From NCBI RefSeq assembly GCF_016598475.1, contig NZ_JAEMUX010000002.1:150491-214490 (forward strand): a stretch of DNA of 64,000 nucleotides. The letters run 5' to 3'. Position numbers and translations under genes: made by a program. The notes below the pieces were generated by a model. The model was not told the DNA's origin and ran no database searches. It was given only the letters and a program-made list of their open reading frames with translations. Below are positions 39,430 through 47,568 of the stretch, in pieces; positions within the stretch are counted from its first letter, which is position 1; each line of letters begins with the position of its first letter. The DNA is from Streptomyces adelaidensis. Lineage in GTDB: Bacteria; Actinomycetota; Actinomycetes; Streptomycetales; Streptomycetaceae.

Positions 39430-41277
39430 TCACTCCACGGTCACCGACTTCGCCAGGTTGCGCGGCTGATCCACCTCGTTCCCCCGGGCCGTGGCCAGTT
39501 CGCAGGCGAAGACCTGGAGAGGGACGGTGGCGACGAGGGGCTGGAGGAGGGTGGGGGTGGCGGGGATTCGGATGAGGTGGTCGGCGTACGGGACCACCGC
39601 CTCGTCGCCCTCCTCCGCGATGACGATCGTGCGGGCGCCACGGGCCCGGATCTCCTGGATGTTGGAGACGATCTTGTCGTGGAGGAGGGAGCGGCCCGCC
39701 GGGGACGGGACCACGACGACCACCGGCAGGTCCTCCTCGATCAGGGCGATGGGCCCGTGCTTCAGCTCGCCCGCCGCGAAGCCCTCCGCGTGCATATAGG
39801 CGAGTTCCTTGAGTTTCAGGGCGCCTTCGAGCGCCACCGGGTAGCCCACATGGCGGCCCAGGAACAGCACCGTGTTCTTGGCGGCGAGGGTGCGGGCCAA
39901 CTCCCGTACCGGCTCCATCGTTTCCAGGACCCGTTCCACCTCGCACGAGATGCGGGAGAGGTCGCGGATCACCGCACGGATCTCGTCGCCCCACTTGGTG
40001 CCGCGCACCTGGCCGAGGTAGAGGGCGACGAGATAGCAGGCCACCAGCTGGGTCAGGAACGCCTTCGTCGAGGCGACCGCCACCTCGGGGCCGGCGTGGG
40101 TGTAGAGGACCGCGTCGGACTCGCGGGGGATCGTCGAGCCGTTGGTGTTGCAGATGGCGAGGACACGGGCGCCCTGTTCGCGGGCGTGGCGCAGGGCCAT
40201 CAGGGTGTCCATGGTCTCGCCGGACTGGGAGATGGCGATGACCAGGGTGTGCGGGCCGAGGATCGGGTCCCGGTAGCGGAATTCGCTCGCCAGCTCCACC
40301 TCGCAGGGGATGCGGGTCCAGTGCTCGATGGCGTACTTGGCGATGAGGCCCGCGTGGAACGCCGTACCGCACGCGACGATGACCACCTTGTTCAGCTCGC
40401 GGAGTTCGGCCGCGCCGATGCGGAGCTCGTCCAGCGTCAGCGAGCCCGACGCGTCGATACGGCCGAGGAGGGTGTCCGCGACCGCCTTGGGCTGCTCGGC
40501 GATCTCCTTGAGCATGAAGTAGTCGTAGCCGCCCTTCTCCGCGGCCGACGCGTCCCAGTCGACGTGGTACGAGCGGACGTCGGCGGGGCGGCCGTCGAAG
40601 GTCGTCACCGTCACGCCGTCCCGGCGCAGTTCGACCACCTGGTCCTGGCCCAGCTCGATCGCCGACCGTGTGTGGGAGATGAACGCGGCCACGTCCGAGG
40701 CGAGGAAGGCCTCGCCCTCGCCGACGCCGACCACCAGAGGCGAGTTCCGGCGGGCGCCCACGACCACGTCCGGCGCGTCCGCGTGCACCGCGACCAGCGT
40801 GAACGCGCCTTCCAGCCGACGGCACACCAGCCGCATCGCCTCCGCGAGGTCGTCGCACGACGAGAACTCCTCGGCGAGCAGATGGGCCACCACCTCGGTG
40901 TCCGTCTCGGAGGTCAGGAAGTGGCCGCGCCCGGCCAGTTCGGTGCGCAGAGCGGCGAAGTTCTCGATGATGCCGTTGTGGACGACGGCCACCCGGCCCG
41001 CGTTGTCCAGGTGCGGATGGGCGTTGATGTCCGTGGGGCCGCCGTGGGTGGCCCAGCGGGTGTGACCGATACCGGTCGAGCCCGTCGGCAACGGGCGGCC
41101 GACCAGCTCCTTCTCCAGGTTGACCAGCTTCCCGGCCTTCCTGGCGGCGGCCAGGCCCCCGTCGGCCAGCACCGCCACGCCCGCGGAGTCGTAACCCCGG
41201 TACTCCAGCCGCTTCAGCCCGGCCAGGACCACGTCGAGCGCGGACTGCGAGCCGATGTATCCGACGATTCCGCACAT
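39430..41277 (-). CDS. glmS: glutamine-fructose-6-phosphate aminotransferase
   Basis: GlmS makes glucosamine-6-phosphate from fructose-6-phosphate and glutamine, the entry to amino-sugar synthesis. The 615-residue protein begins MCGIVGYIG, with C2 as the glutaminase nucleophile, then [18 protein letters not shown]. Two SIS domains follow (about 290-420 and 460-600: [35 protein letters not shown]). The end, [11 protein letters not shown], is canonical. Its leader carries five degenerate 13-bp tandem repeats and no glmS-ribozyme-like structure that I can see. Confidence 0.98.
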   Translation of the reverse strand: MCGIVGYIGSQSALDVVLAGLKRLEYRGYDSAGVAVLADGGLAAARKAGKLVNLEKELVGRPLPTGSTGIGHTRWATHGGPTDINAHPHLDNAGRVAVVHNGIIENFAALRTELAGRGHFLTSETDTEVVAHLLAEEFSSCDDLAEAMRLVCRRLEGAFTLVAVHADAPDVVVGARRNSPLVVGVGEGEAFLASDVAAFISHTRSAIELGQDQVVELRRDGVTVTTFDGRPADVRSYHVDWDASAAEKGGYDYFMLKEIAEQPKAVADTLLGRIDASGSLTLDELRIGAAELRELNKVVIVACGTAFHAGLIAKYAIEHWTRIPCEVELASEFRYRDPILGPHTLVIAISQSGETMDTLMALRHAREQGARVLAICNTNGSTIPRESDAVLYTHAGPEVAVASTKAFLTQLVACYLVALYLGQVRGTKWGDEIRAVIRDLSRISCEVERVLETMEPVRELARTLAAKNTVLFLGRHVGYPVALEGALKLKELAYMHAEGFAAGELKHGPIALIEEDLPVVVVVPSPAGRSLLHDKIVSNIQEIRARGARTIVIAEEGDEAVVPYADHLIRIPATPTLLQPLVATVPLQVFACELATARGNEVDQPRNLAKSVTVE

Positions 41278-41285
41278 ATCAACCC

Positions 41286-41349
41286 CTGTGTCGTCCTGTT
41301 ACGTCGTTCTGTTGCGCGTTCTCTTGCGTCGTTCCGTTGCGTCGTTGTG
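41286..41349 (-). repeat. degenerate 13-bp tandem repeats in the glmS leader
   Basis: On the plus strand the units are TGTGTCGTCCTG, TTACGTCGTTCTG, TTGCGCGTTCTC, TTGCGTCGTTCCG and TTGCGTCGTTGTG, end to end, ending 8 bp from the glmS ATG. In the transcript they read CAGAACGACGCAA-like. Confidence 0.7.
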
Positions 41350-41495
41350 TTCGCGACCTGTCGTGTGCCTTCTGTGACTGTACGTGACAGTGCGGTTTCG
41401 GGTGAGCCCTCATTTCGGGTGACTTCCGCCGTGTATATCGGGTGATCGCACGCGCGGCGTTCTCCCGCGCGCGTGGGCGGCACGTATCGCTGGTC

Positions 41496-41549
41496 GCATG
41501 ACAAGTCGCATGACAAGTCGCATGACAAGCCGGACAAGCCGGACAGGCC
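41496..41549 (+). repeat. 12-bp tandem repeats before the L,D-transpeptidase start
   Basis: GCATGACAAGTC occurs at 41496, 41508 and (one change) 41520, then GGACAAGCC and GGACAGGCC. Each 12-bp unit carries an in-frame ATG, so the array offers several possible starts. Confidence 0.85.
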
Positions 41550-41563
41550 GGAGGGCAAGCCGT

Positions 41564-42460
41564 ATGACGTTCCGTGCCGTCGCCGTGGTCCTCGCCCTGG
41601 TGGCCGTCCTTCCCGTGGACGGTGCCGTGGCCGATCCCGCGCCGCCCGCGCCCGCCCTTGCCCCCGGTGGCGAGCAGCTCGTCCCCGGCGTGCCGCCCGG
41701 CCCGCAGCAGCCCTGGCAGATCGACACGCCCGACCAGGTGCTGCCGCCGCGGGTGTACACGCCGGGGGTGGAGGAGGAGGCGAGAGAGCCGAGGGACGCG
41801 GCGGCCGGGACGTACGACCTCATCGAGTACGTGCCGCTCGGCGAGGCCGAGGCGGTCGCCGAGGGCAAGGTGTCCTGCACGAAGCTGACCGGGCCGTATC
41901 AGCGGCAGGTCGAGCGGTGGCTGAAGTTGCGGAAGGCGGACGGGAAGCAGTCGCCGGCGGACTGCCTGGCCATCCGGGCGTTCCAGGTCGAGCAGCGCAT
42001 CAAGCCGGCCATCGGCTTCGCGGGGCCGGTGACCTGGGCGCGTATGCGGTTGCTGTCCGCCCGGAAGAACCCCAACGCGGCCCGGAAGTGCCCGGAGCGG
42101 GCGTACAAGGTGGCGTGTGTGGATCTGACGCGGCAGCTGACCTGGGTGCAGAAGGGGAAGAAGGTGCTCTTCGGGCCGGTGCCGATGCGGAGCGGTCGTC
42201 AGCAGTACCCGACGCGCGCCGGGTGGCACGAGGTGTATTGGAAGCACAAGAACCACTGGTCGACGCTGTACGACACGGCGATGCCGTACAGCCAGTTCTT
42301 CAGTGGGGGGCAGGCGTTCCACGGGGTGTACGGGTCGATCCACACGGAGATCGGGTCCATGGGGTGTGTGAATCTGCGGGTGGCGGACGCGCGGGCGTTG
42401 TGGGGGGTGTTGAAGGAGAAGGACCGGGTTTTCGTGTGGGGGAAGCGGGCGGGCAAGTGA
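41564..42460 (+). CDS. secreted L,D-transpeptidase (YkuD family)
   Basis: L,D-transpeptidases make 3-3 peptidoglycan cross-links or attach proteins to the wall. ATG 41564 is chosen because GGAGGG is eight bases upstream and a signal peptide follows at once (MTFRAVAVVLALVAVLPVDG). Upstream in-frame ATGs at 41498 and later would add MTSR repeats. The catalytic signature is complete: FHGVYGSIHTEIGSMGCVNL, with the cysteine in GCVN. A peptidoglycan-binding-like segment (YQRQVERWLKL, CLAIRAFQVEQRIKPAIGFA) precedes it. 298 residues. Divergent from glmS, followed by alr, both wall-related. Confidence 0.9.
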   Translation: MTFRAVAVVLALVAVLPVDGAVADPAPPAPALAPGGEQLVPGVPPGPQQPWQIDTPDQVLPPRVYTPGVEEEAREPRDAAAGTYDLIEYVPLGEAEAVAEGKVSCTKLTGPYQRQVERWLKLRKADGKQSPADCLAIRAFQVEQRIKPAIGFAGPVTWARMRLLSARKNPNAARKCPERAYKVACVDLTRQLTWVQKGKKVLFGPVPMRSGRQQYPTRAGWHEVYWKHKNHWSTLYDTAMPYSQFFSGGQAFHGVYGSIHTEIGSMGCVNLRVADARALWGVLKEKDRVFVWGKRAGK

Positions 42461-42480
42461 GGCGGGTTCGGGGTGGGGGG

Positions 42481-42565
42481 TTCTGTGCGTTGCGGGCCGC
42501 GGGTTCGTCGTGGCTTGTCGCGCCCACGCGGCGGAGCCGCATATGGGCACAGCCCCGCGCCCCTT
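42481..42565 (+). repeat. dispersed intergenic repeat, long form (copy D)
   Basis: TTGCGGGCCGCGGGTTCGTC, GTGGCTTGTCGCGCCCACGC, GGCGGAGCCGCATATGGGCA and CAGCCCCGCGCCCCTT, in order, 20 bp after the L,D-transpeptidase stop. It joins the front of copy C to the back of copy A. Confidence 0.75.
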
Positions 42566-42624
42566 CGCAGCGGGCCGCGCCCGTTCGAAGGGGTGTCTGT
42601 GGGCTCTGAGACACTGGGGCCGAC

Positions 42625-43785
42625 ATGAGTGAGACAGCACCTCTGCGGAGCGCGCCCCTGCGGGCCCGTGCCGAGATCGATCTGGATGCCCTGCGGGCCA
42701 ATGTGCGGACGTTGCGCGCGCTGGCGCCGGGGGCCGCGCTGATGGCCGTGGTCAAGTCGGACGCGTACGGCCATGGGGCGGTGCGGTGTGCGCGGGCGGC
42801 GGTCGAGGCGGGGGCGACCTGGCTGGGGACGGCCACGCCGGAGGAGGCGCTGGCGCTGCGGGCGGCCGGGCTGTCGGGGCGGGTCATGTGCTGGCTGTGG
42901 GCCCCGGGCGGGCCCTGGCGCGAGGCGGTCGAGGCCGATCTCGACGTCGCGGTCAGCGGAATGTGGGCGCTGCGGGAGGTCACGGAGGCGGCGCGGCAGG
43001 CGGGCATGCGCGCGCGCGTGCAGCTCAAGGCCGACACCGGGCTCGGGCGGAACGGCTGCCAGCCGGGCGACTGGCCCGAGCTGATCGCCGAGGCGCTGCG
43101 CGCGGAGGCCGAGGGCCTTGTCGCCGTCACCGGGCTCTGGTCGCACTTCGCGTGTGCCGACGAGCCGGGGCACTCCTCCATCGAGGCCCAACTCACCCGT
43201 TTCCGCGACATGGTGGCGTACGCCGAGGGGCAGGGCGTCCGCCCCGAGGTACGGCACATCGCCAACTCGCCCGCCACCCTTACCCGCCCGGACGCGCACT
43301 TCGACCTGGTCCGGACGGGGATCGCGGTCTACGGCATCTCGCCCAGCCCGGAGCTCGGCAGCTCGGCCGACCTCGGACTGCGCCCCGTGATGCGGCTCAG
43401 TGCCTCGCTCGCACTGGTCAAGCACGTCTCCGGGGGGCACGGCGTCAGCTACGGGCACCACTATGTGACGCCCGGCGACACCACCCTCGGCCTGGTGCCC
43501 GTCGGCTACGCGGACGGCATCCCCCGGCACGCCTCCGGCACCGGGCCCGTACTGGTCGGCGGCAAATGGCGGACGGTCGCGGGCCGGATCGCCATGGACC
43601 AGTTCGTCGTCGACCTCGGCGGGGACGAACCCGCCGCCGGGGACGAGGCCGTGCTGTTCGGAGCGGGCGACGCGGGCGAGCCGACCGCCGAGGACTGGGC
43701 GCAGGCGGCCGGGACCATCGCGTACGAGATCGTGACGCGCATCGGAACCCGCGTGCCGCGCGTCTACGTCAACACGGGTGAGTAG
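42625..43785 (+). CDS. alr: alanine racemase
   Basis: Alr interconverts L- and D-alanine for peptidoglycan. The 386-residue protein has the PLP lysine K44 in AVVKSDAYGHG, the opposing tyrosine in HGVSYGHHYVTPGDTTLGLV, and GYADGIPRHAS, RIAMDQFVVDLG and IGTRVPRVYV. ATG 42625 is the only start giving the usual N-terminus (RARAEIDLDALRANVRTLRA). It follows the L,D-transpeptidase gene. Confidence 0.97.
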   Translation: MSETAPLRSAPLRARAEIDLDALRANVRTLRALAPGAALMAVVKSDAYGHGAVRCARAAVEAGATWLGTATPEEALALRAAGLSGRVMCWLWAPGGPWREAVEADLDVAVSGMWALREVTEAARQAGMRARVQLKADTGLGRNGCQPGDWPELIAEALRAEAEGLVAVTGLWSHFACADEPGHSSIEAQLTRFRDMVAYAEGQGVRPEVRHIANSPATLTRPDAHFDLVRTGIAVYGISPSPELGSSADLGLRPVMRLSASLALVKHVSGGHGVSYGHHYVTPGDTTLGLVPVGYADGIPRHASGTGPVLVGGKWRTVAGRIAMDQFVVDLGGDEPAAGDEAVLFGAGDAGEPTAEDWAQAAGTIAYEIVTRIGTRVPRVYVNTGE

Positions 43786-43925
43786 TGAGCGAGTGTGCGT
43801 GCGGCCCGTGAGTATGTGATCGCGGGCGGGCGATCACGGGTGAACACGGGTGTGTGATCCGGGATACGTGAGCACGAGTACATGAACGGTGCGCGACTGA
43901 ACACGAGTAAGTGAAAGACGAACGA
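43776..43925. repeat. degenerate repeats and a hairpin in the alr-hydrolase gap
   Basis: Motifs close to TGAACACGGGT recur (AACACGGGTGAGT at the alr stop, TGAACACGGGTGTGT, TGAGCACGAGTACAT, TGAACACGAGTAAGT). A perfect hairpin GTGATCGC (43816-43823) / GCGATCAC (43830-43837) lies among them. The rest of the 255-bp gap (to 44040) has CTGGTGACT-type short repeats. Confidence 0.55.
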
Positions 43926-44040
43926 GACTGGTGACTCCGTGGTGGTGGCTCCGTACTGGTGACTGCGTACTGGTGTGCGGAGCGGCAGTGGTGGCGGAAT
44001 CGGCAGCGGGACCAGGAATGTCGGCGATGAGGAGCGAGAC

Positions 44041-45285
44041 GTGAGCGAGAGCAGCGCGGAGGCCGCGGCGGCCGTCGCGAGCGCGGCCGCCGCGGCCGCC
44101 TCCGGCGGCGGGACCTGGCGCAGGGCCTCGGTCGCCGGGACGGCGATAGGCGTGGTCGCCGCGGGCGCGGCCGCCGGCGTCGCCATAGAGCGGCTCACCG
44201 TGGGACGCGGCATGCGCAGGAAGGCCCGCCTCGCGCTCGACTCCACCGGGCCGTACGGGGCACTGCGCGGCACCCCCGGCAAGGCGTACGCCGACGACGG
44301 CACCGAGCTGTACTACGAGGTCGACGACGTCGAGCCGCAGGGCGGACCGGCGAACCGCAGGCGCCGGCTCTTCGGCCGCAAGGCCCCCGCCCCGGTCACC
44401 GTCGTCTTCAGCCACGGCTACTGCCTCAACCAGGACTCCTGGCACTTCCAGCGGGCCGCGCTGCGCGGTGTCGTGCGGACCGTGCACTGGGACCAGCGCA
44501 GCCACGGCCGCTCCGGGCGCGGAGCCGCCCAGGTGCGGGACGAGCAGCCGGTCTCCATCGACCAGCTCGGGCGCGACCTCAAAGCGGTGGTCGACGCGGC
44601 CGTGCCCGAGGGGCCGATCGTGCTCGTCGGGCACTCCATGGGCGGCATGACCGTCATGGCGCTCGCCGCGCACTACCCCGACCTGATCCGTGAGCGGGTC
44701 GTCGCGGTCGCCCTGATCGGTACGTCGTCGGGGCGGCTCGGCGAGGTCAACTTCGGGCTGCCCGTCGCCGGCGTCAACGCCGTACGGCGGGTGCTGCCCG
44801 GTGTGCTGAGGGCGCTGGGGCAACAGGCCGCGCTGGTGGAGCGGGGGCGGCGGGCGACCGCCGACCTGTTCGCCGGGATCATCAAGCGGTACTCGTTCGC
44901 GTCCCGGGACGTCGACCCCGCGATCGCGCGGTTCGCCGAACGGATGATCGAGGGGACGCCGATCGATGTCGTCGCCGAGTTCTATCCGGCGTTCACCGAA
45001 CACGACAAGACCGAGGCGCTCGCCGCCTTCGTCGAGCTGCCGGTGCTCGTACTGGCCGGGGTCAAGGACCTCGTCACGCCGAGTGAGCACAGCGAGGCGA
45101 TCGCCGATCTGCTGCCGGACGCGGAGCTGGTGCTCGTACCGGACGCGGGGCACCTGGTGATGCTGGAGCATCCCGAGGTCGTGACCGACCGGCTCGCCGA
45201 CCTGCTCACTCGCGCGGGTGCCGTGCCGGCAGGGGCTACCGTAAGCGGCTATGGAAGCGCCAGCAGCACCGCACGTCCTGGGTGA
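44041..45285 (+). CDS. membrane-anchored alpha/beta hydrolase
   Basis: A 414-residue protein starting at GTG 44041 after GAGGAG. An Ala-rich N-terminus and a hydrophobic segment (about 31-50: VAGTAIGVVAAGAAAGVAIE) suggest a membrane anchor. The fold shows VVFSHGYCLN (oxyanion), WDQRSHGRSGR, the nucleophile S199 in LVGHSMGGMT, an acid in GVKDLVTPSEHS and the histidine in PDAGHLVMLEHPE. Substrate unknown. Its end overlaps the tsaE start by 35 bases, a linkage common in Streptomyces. Confidence 0.92.
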   Translation: MSESSAEAAAAVASAAAAAASGGGTWRRASVAGTAIGVVAAGAAAGVAIERLTVGRGMRRKARLALDSTGPYGALRGTPGKAYADDGTELYYEVDDVEPQGGPANRRRRLFGRKAPAPVTVVFSHGYCLNQDSWHFQRAALRGVVRTVHWDQRSHGRSGRGAAQVRDEQPVSIDQLGRDLKAVVDAAVPEGPIVLVGHSMGGMTVMALAAHYPDLIRERVVAVALIGTSSGRLGEVNFGLPVAGVNAVRRVLPGVLRALGQQAALVERGRRATADLFAGIIKRYSFASRDVDPAIARFAERMIEGTPIDVVAEFYPAFTEHDKTEALAAFVELPVLVLAGVKDLVTPSEHSEAIADLLPDAELVLVPDAGHLVMLEHPEVVTDRLADLLTRAGAVPAGATVSGYGSASSTARPG

Positions 45286-45787
45286 GCCGATGTCGTCGTC
45301 CGTGCCGTCCGTCGGGATCACCGTCAATTCTCCCGGCCAGATGCTGGAGCTGGGCCGTCGCCTGGCCAGGCTGCTGCGGGCCGGCGATCTCGTGATGCTC
45401 AACGGGGAACTGGGGGCCGGGAAGACGACCCTGACCCGGGGGCTCGGGGAGGGGCTCGGGGTGCGCGGGGCCGTCACCTCGCCGACCTTCGTCATCGCCC
45501 GGGTGCATCCGTCCCTGGTGGCCGGGCCGCCGCTCGTGCACGTCGACGCGTATCGCCTGGGCGGCGGGCTGGACGAGATGGAGGACCTCGATCTCGACGT
45601 CTCGCTGCCCGAATCGGTGATCGTCGTGGAGTGGGGCGAGGGGAAGGTCGAGGAGCTGACCGACGACCGGCTGAACGTCGTCATCCACCGGGCGGTCGGG
45701 GACACGACCGATGAGGTACGGCAGGTGACGGTGACCGGCCTCGGGGCGCGGTGGGCCGCGGTGGACCTGGGCGTTCTTTCGGCCTGA
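45251..45787 (+). CDS. tsaE: tRNA t6A biosynthesis ATPase TsaE
   Basis: TsaE is the P-loop ATPase that recycles the TsaB-TsaD complex making threonylcarbamoyl-A37 in tRNA. The 178-residue protein has Walker A GELGAGKTT (52-60), VTSPTFVIARVHP and VDAYRLGG, and EWGEGKVEELTDDRLNV near the end. Starts at 45251 or the in-frame ATG 45290 are both possible; the first overlaps the hydrolase gene. tsaB and tsaD lie 1.1 kb on. Confidence 0.95.
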   Translation: MEAPAAPHVLGEPMSSSVPSVGITVNSPGQMLELGRRLARLLRAGDLVMLNGELGAGKTTLTRGLGEGLGVRGAVTSPTFVIARVHPSLVAGPPLVHVDAYRLGGGLDEMEDLDLDVSLPESVIVVEWGEGKVEELTDDRLNVVIHRAVGDTTDEVRQVTVTGLGARWAAVDLGVLSA

Positions 45788-45872
45788 TCCCGTCTTGTGT
45801 GTGTTCCGACAAGGTGTCGGCAAGATGTTGCGTCGGGCGTCTTCGGCGTGGTCACATGGTAACCAGTCCTTG

Positions 45873-45888
45873 GTTAGGTCTACCTAAC
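45873..45888. promoter_or_regulatory. GTTAGGT-CT-ACCTAAC palindrome, operator-like
   Basis: A perfect 7-bp inverted repeat with a 2-bp centre lies 31 bp before the ATG of the 60-residue gene. It resembles the ends of the Streptomyces iron box (TTAGGT...ACCTAA), but that box has 7 bases between these hexamers and this has 2. The binding protein is unknown. Confidence 0.45.
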
Positions 45889-45919
45889 TTGGTTCGCCCG
45901 GTGGCACCAGGAGGCGTCC

Positions 45920-46102
45920 ATGCCGACATCAGAACGACGTGAGCGGCAGCCGTCCGGGGTGGCTGGGGTGTCGATGCGGGATCTTTTGGCGGCGTGTGCG
46001 GCGGCGAAGGTGGTGTCCACACCGCCGGCTCCGCCGGCTCCGCCGGTTGTGCGGGTTGAGGAGCCGAGGCCTGTTGAGCGGCGGCGCCCCAGGGCTGCGT
46101 AG
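45920..46102 (+). CDS. small proline-rich protein of unknown function
   Basis: A 60-residue protein (MPTSERRERQPSGVAGVSMR, DLLAACAAAKVVSTPPAPPA...) with one short helix and a Pro/Arg-rich tail. AGGAGG at 45908-45913 gives a strong start, and an operator-like palindrome lies just upstream, which supports a real gene. From memory, similar small frames follow tsaE in other Streptomyces. Confidence 0.55.
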   Translation: MPTSERRERQPSGVAGVSMRDLLAACAAAKVVSTPPAPPAPPVVRVEEPRPVERRRPRAA

Positions 46103-46135
46103 CGGGTTGACGCTCCGGGAGGGGTGAGTCGGTCG

Positions 46136-46190
46136 TTTCGCGGCTGCGGCCCGTGGGGGTTGATCGCGCAGTTCCCCGCGCCCCTGAAAA
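46136..46190 (+). repeat. dispersed intergenic repeat, short form (copy E)
   Basis: TTTCGCGGCTGCGGCCCGTG, GGGGTTGATC and the exact 20-bp core GCGCAGTTCCCCGCGCCCCT in the gap between two convergent genes, 34 bp after the small gene's stop. Confidence 0.75.
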
Positions 46191-46218
46191 GCCGGGTGAC
46201 CCGTGCTTTTAAGGCGCC

Positions 46219-46238
46219 GTTACTCGACGTTACTCGAC
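46219..46238. repeat. 10-bp perfect tandem duplication over a stop codon
   Basis: GTTACTCGAC occurs twice. The second copy contains the TAA stop (minus strand, 46230-46232) of the neighbouring gene; the first copy repeats it out of frame just beyond. Confidence 0.9.
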
Positions 46239-46790
46239 GACTACGACCTTCGTGCCGATGCCCGCGAATTCCCACATGGCCTTGCCGTCCTGTCGGGACT
46301 CGCGGATGCCGCCCGTCCTGGTGGTGGGGTCGGGGTCGGGGGTGGAGCCGTCGACGGCCGCGCTGAAGCCGATGGCGACGCCGTCCACCGTGGCGAAGCG
46401 GACGACGTGCTCGATGGGGGTGCCGTCGGAGCCGGTGACGGCGGCGGAGCGGGAGGTGACCGTGTAGGCGGCGGGGGTGGGGTCGACCGTGCTGGGGGTG
46501 ACCTCGAAGGTGCGGGTGGTCTTCCCGTTGGCGCCGACCAGCCAGACGCGGTCGTCGTCGAGGGAGTAGACGACGCGTTCGCCGGTGCCCGACTCCTCGG
46601 GGAGGGTCTCGGCCTCGTCCTTCTCCTGCTCGGCGGGTGCCTTGGACTGCTTGGCCGCCGGGGTCTCGGAGGCGGACGGCTTCCCGAGATCGTCGGGCGC
46701 GTGCGCCGACGCCTGGTAGGCGAGGAAACCGACTGCGGCGATGGCCGCCGCGGTGAGCCCGGCGACGATTCCCGAGCTGCTACTGGCCAC
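46230..46790 (-). CDS. membrane-anchored protein, possible catalytically dead L,D-transpeptidase-like domain
   Basis: A 186-residue protein from GTG 46790 (ASSSSGIVAGLTAAAIAAVG), with one membrane helix at about 8-26 and a charged linker. The C-terminal domain (RVVYSLDDDRVWLVGANGKT, TPAAYTVTSRSAAVTGSDGT, PIEHVVRFATVDGVAIGFSA) has the strand order of a YkuD fold. It ends GTKVVVVE without the HxxxxxxxxS-G-C catalytic stretch. The open frame continues upstream to 47267, but that part is antisense to tsaB and implausible. Structural resemblance is an inference. Confidence 0.7.
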   Translation of the reverse strand: MASSSSGIVAGLTAAAIAAVGFLAYQASAHAPDDLGKPSASETPAAKQSKAPAEQEKDEAETLPEESGTGERVVYSLDDDRVWLVGANGKTTRTFEVTPSTVDPTPAAYTVTSRSAAVTGSDGTPIEHVVRFATVDGVAIGFSAAVDGSTPDPDPTTRTGGIRESRQDGKAMWEFAGIGTKVVVVE

Positions 46791-46914
46791 CTTCTGAGTC
46801 CACCTCTCGCACCCACGTACGCCTTTGAAGTACGCCTGTGCTGTGACGGTAGCAGCAGCGGAGCGGTGCGCCGGGGCGGCCGTGGCCCGGCCCGAAGCGC
46901 CGTAGGCTGTTTGT

Positions 46915-47568
46915 GTGCTCTTGCTCGCTCTGGATACCGCCACCCCCGCCGTCACCGTCGCGCTGCACGACGGGACGGCTGTCGTCGCCGCGTCGAGCCA
47001 GGTCGACGCGCGTCGCCACGGGGAACTGCTGCTGCCCGCCGTCGACCGGCTCCTCGCCGAGGCGGGCACCCACCTCGACGCCGTCACCGGCATCGTCGTG
47101 GGCGTCGGTCCCGGCCCGTACACCGGGCTGCGCGTCGGCCTCATGACCGCCGACACCTTCGGTCTCGCCCTCGGGGTCCCCGTCCACGGACTGTGCACGC
47201 TCGACGGGCTCGCGTACGCGGCCGATGTCGAGGGTCCCTTCGTGGTGGCCACCGACGCCCGGCGCAAGGAGGTCTACTGGGCGAGGTACGAGGATCCGCG
47301 TACGCGGGTCACGGAACCGGCCGTCGACCGCCCCGCCGAGATCGCGGACCTCGTAGCCGGGTTGCCGGCCGTGGGCGCGGGGGCGCTGCTCTACCCCGAC
47401 ACCTTCCCGGACGCCCGCGCGCCCGAGCACGTATCCGCGGGCGCCCTCGCCTCCCTGGCCGCCGAGCGGCTCGCGGCGGGCGAGGAGCTGGAGGCGCCCC
47501 GGCCGCTGTATCTGCGCCGGCCCGACGCCCAGGTGCCCAAGAACTACAAGGTGGTCACCCCCAAGTGA
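46915..47568 (+). CDS. tsaB: tRNA t6A biosynthesis protein TsaB
   Basis: TsaB is the scaffold partner of TsaD in making t6A37 in tRNA. The 217-residue protein (LLLALDTATPAVTVALHDGT, GVGPGPYTGLRVGLMTADTF) starts at GTG 46915 and has the ASKHA fold beginning. Its stop overlaps the rimI start by four bases (GTGA), so translation is coupled. Confidence 0.95.
   Translation: MLLLALDTATPAVTVALHDGTAVVAASSQVDARRHGELLLPAVDRLLAEAGTHLDAVTGIVVGVGPGPYTGLRVGLMTADTFGLALGVPVHGLCTLDGLAYAADVEGPFVVATDARRKEVYWARYEDPRTRVTEPAVDRPAEIADLVAGLPAVGAGALLYPDTFPDARAPEHVSAGALASLAAERLAAGEELEAPRPLYLRRPDAQVPKNYKVVTPK

Noticed and set aside
41278..41400. glmS ribozyme upstream of glmS
   Set aside because: The leader is short tandem repeats, without the pseudoknot pattern; this ribozyme is also not expected in actinobacteria.
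39217..41445. 742-codon open frame antisense to glmS
   Set aside because: High GC keeps antisense frames open; the translation is low-complexity Arg/Gly/Val/Asp and glmS is certain on the other strand.
45873..45888. Canonical DmdR/IdeR iron box
   Set aside because: The hexamers TTAGGT and ACCTAA are 2 bp apart instead of 7, so it is kept only as an unassigned operator-like palindrome.
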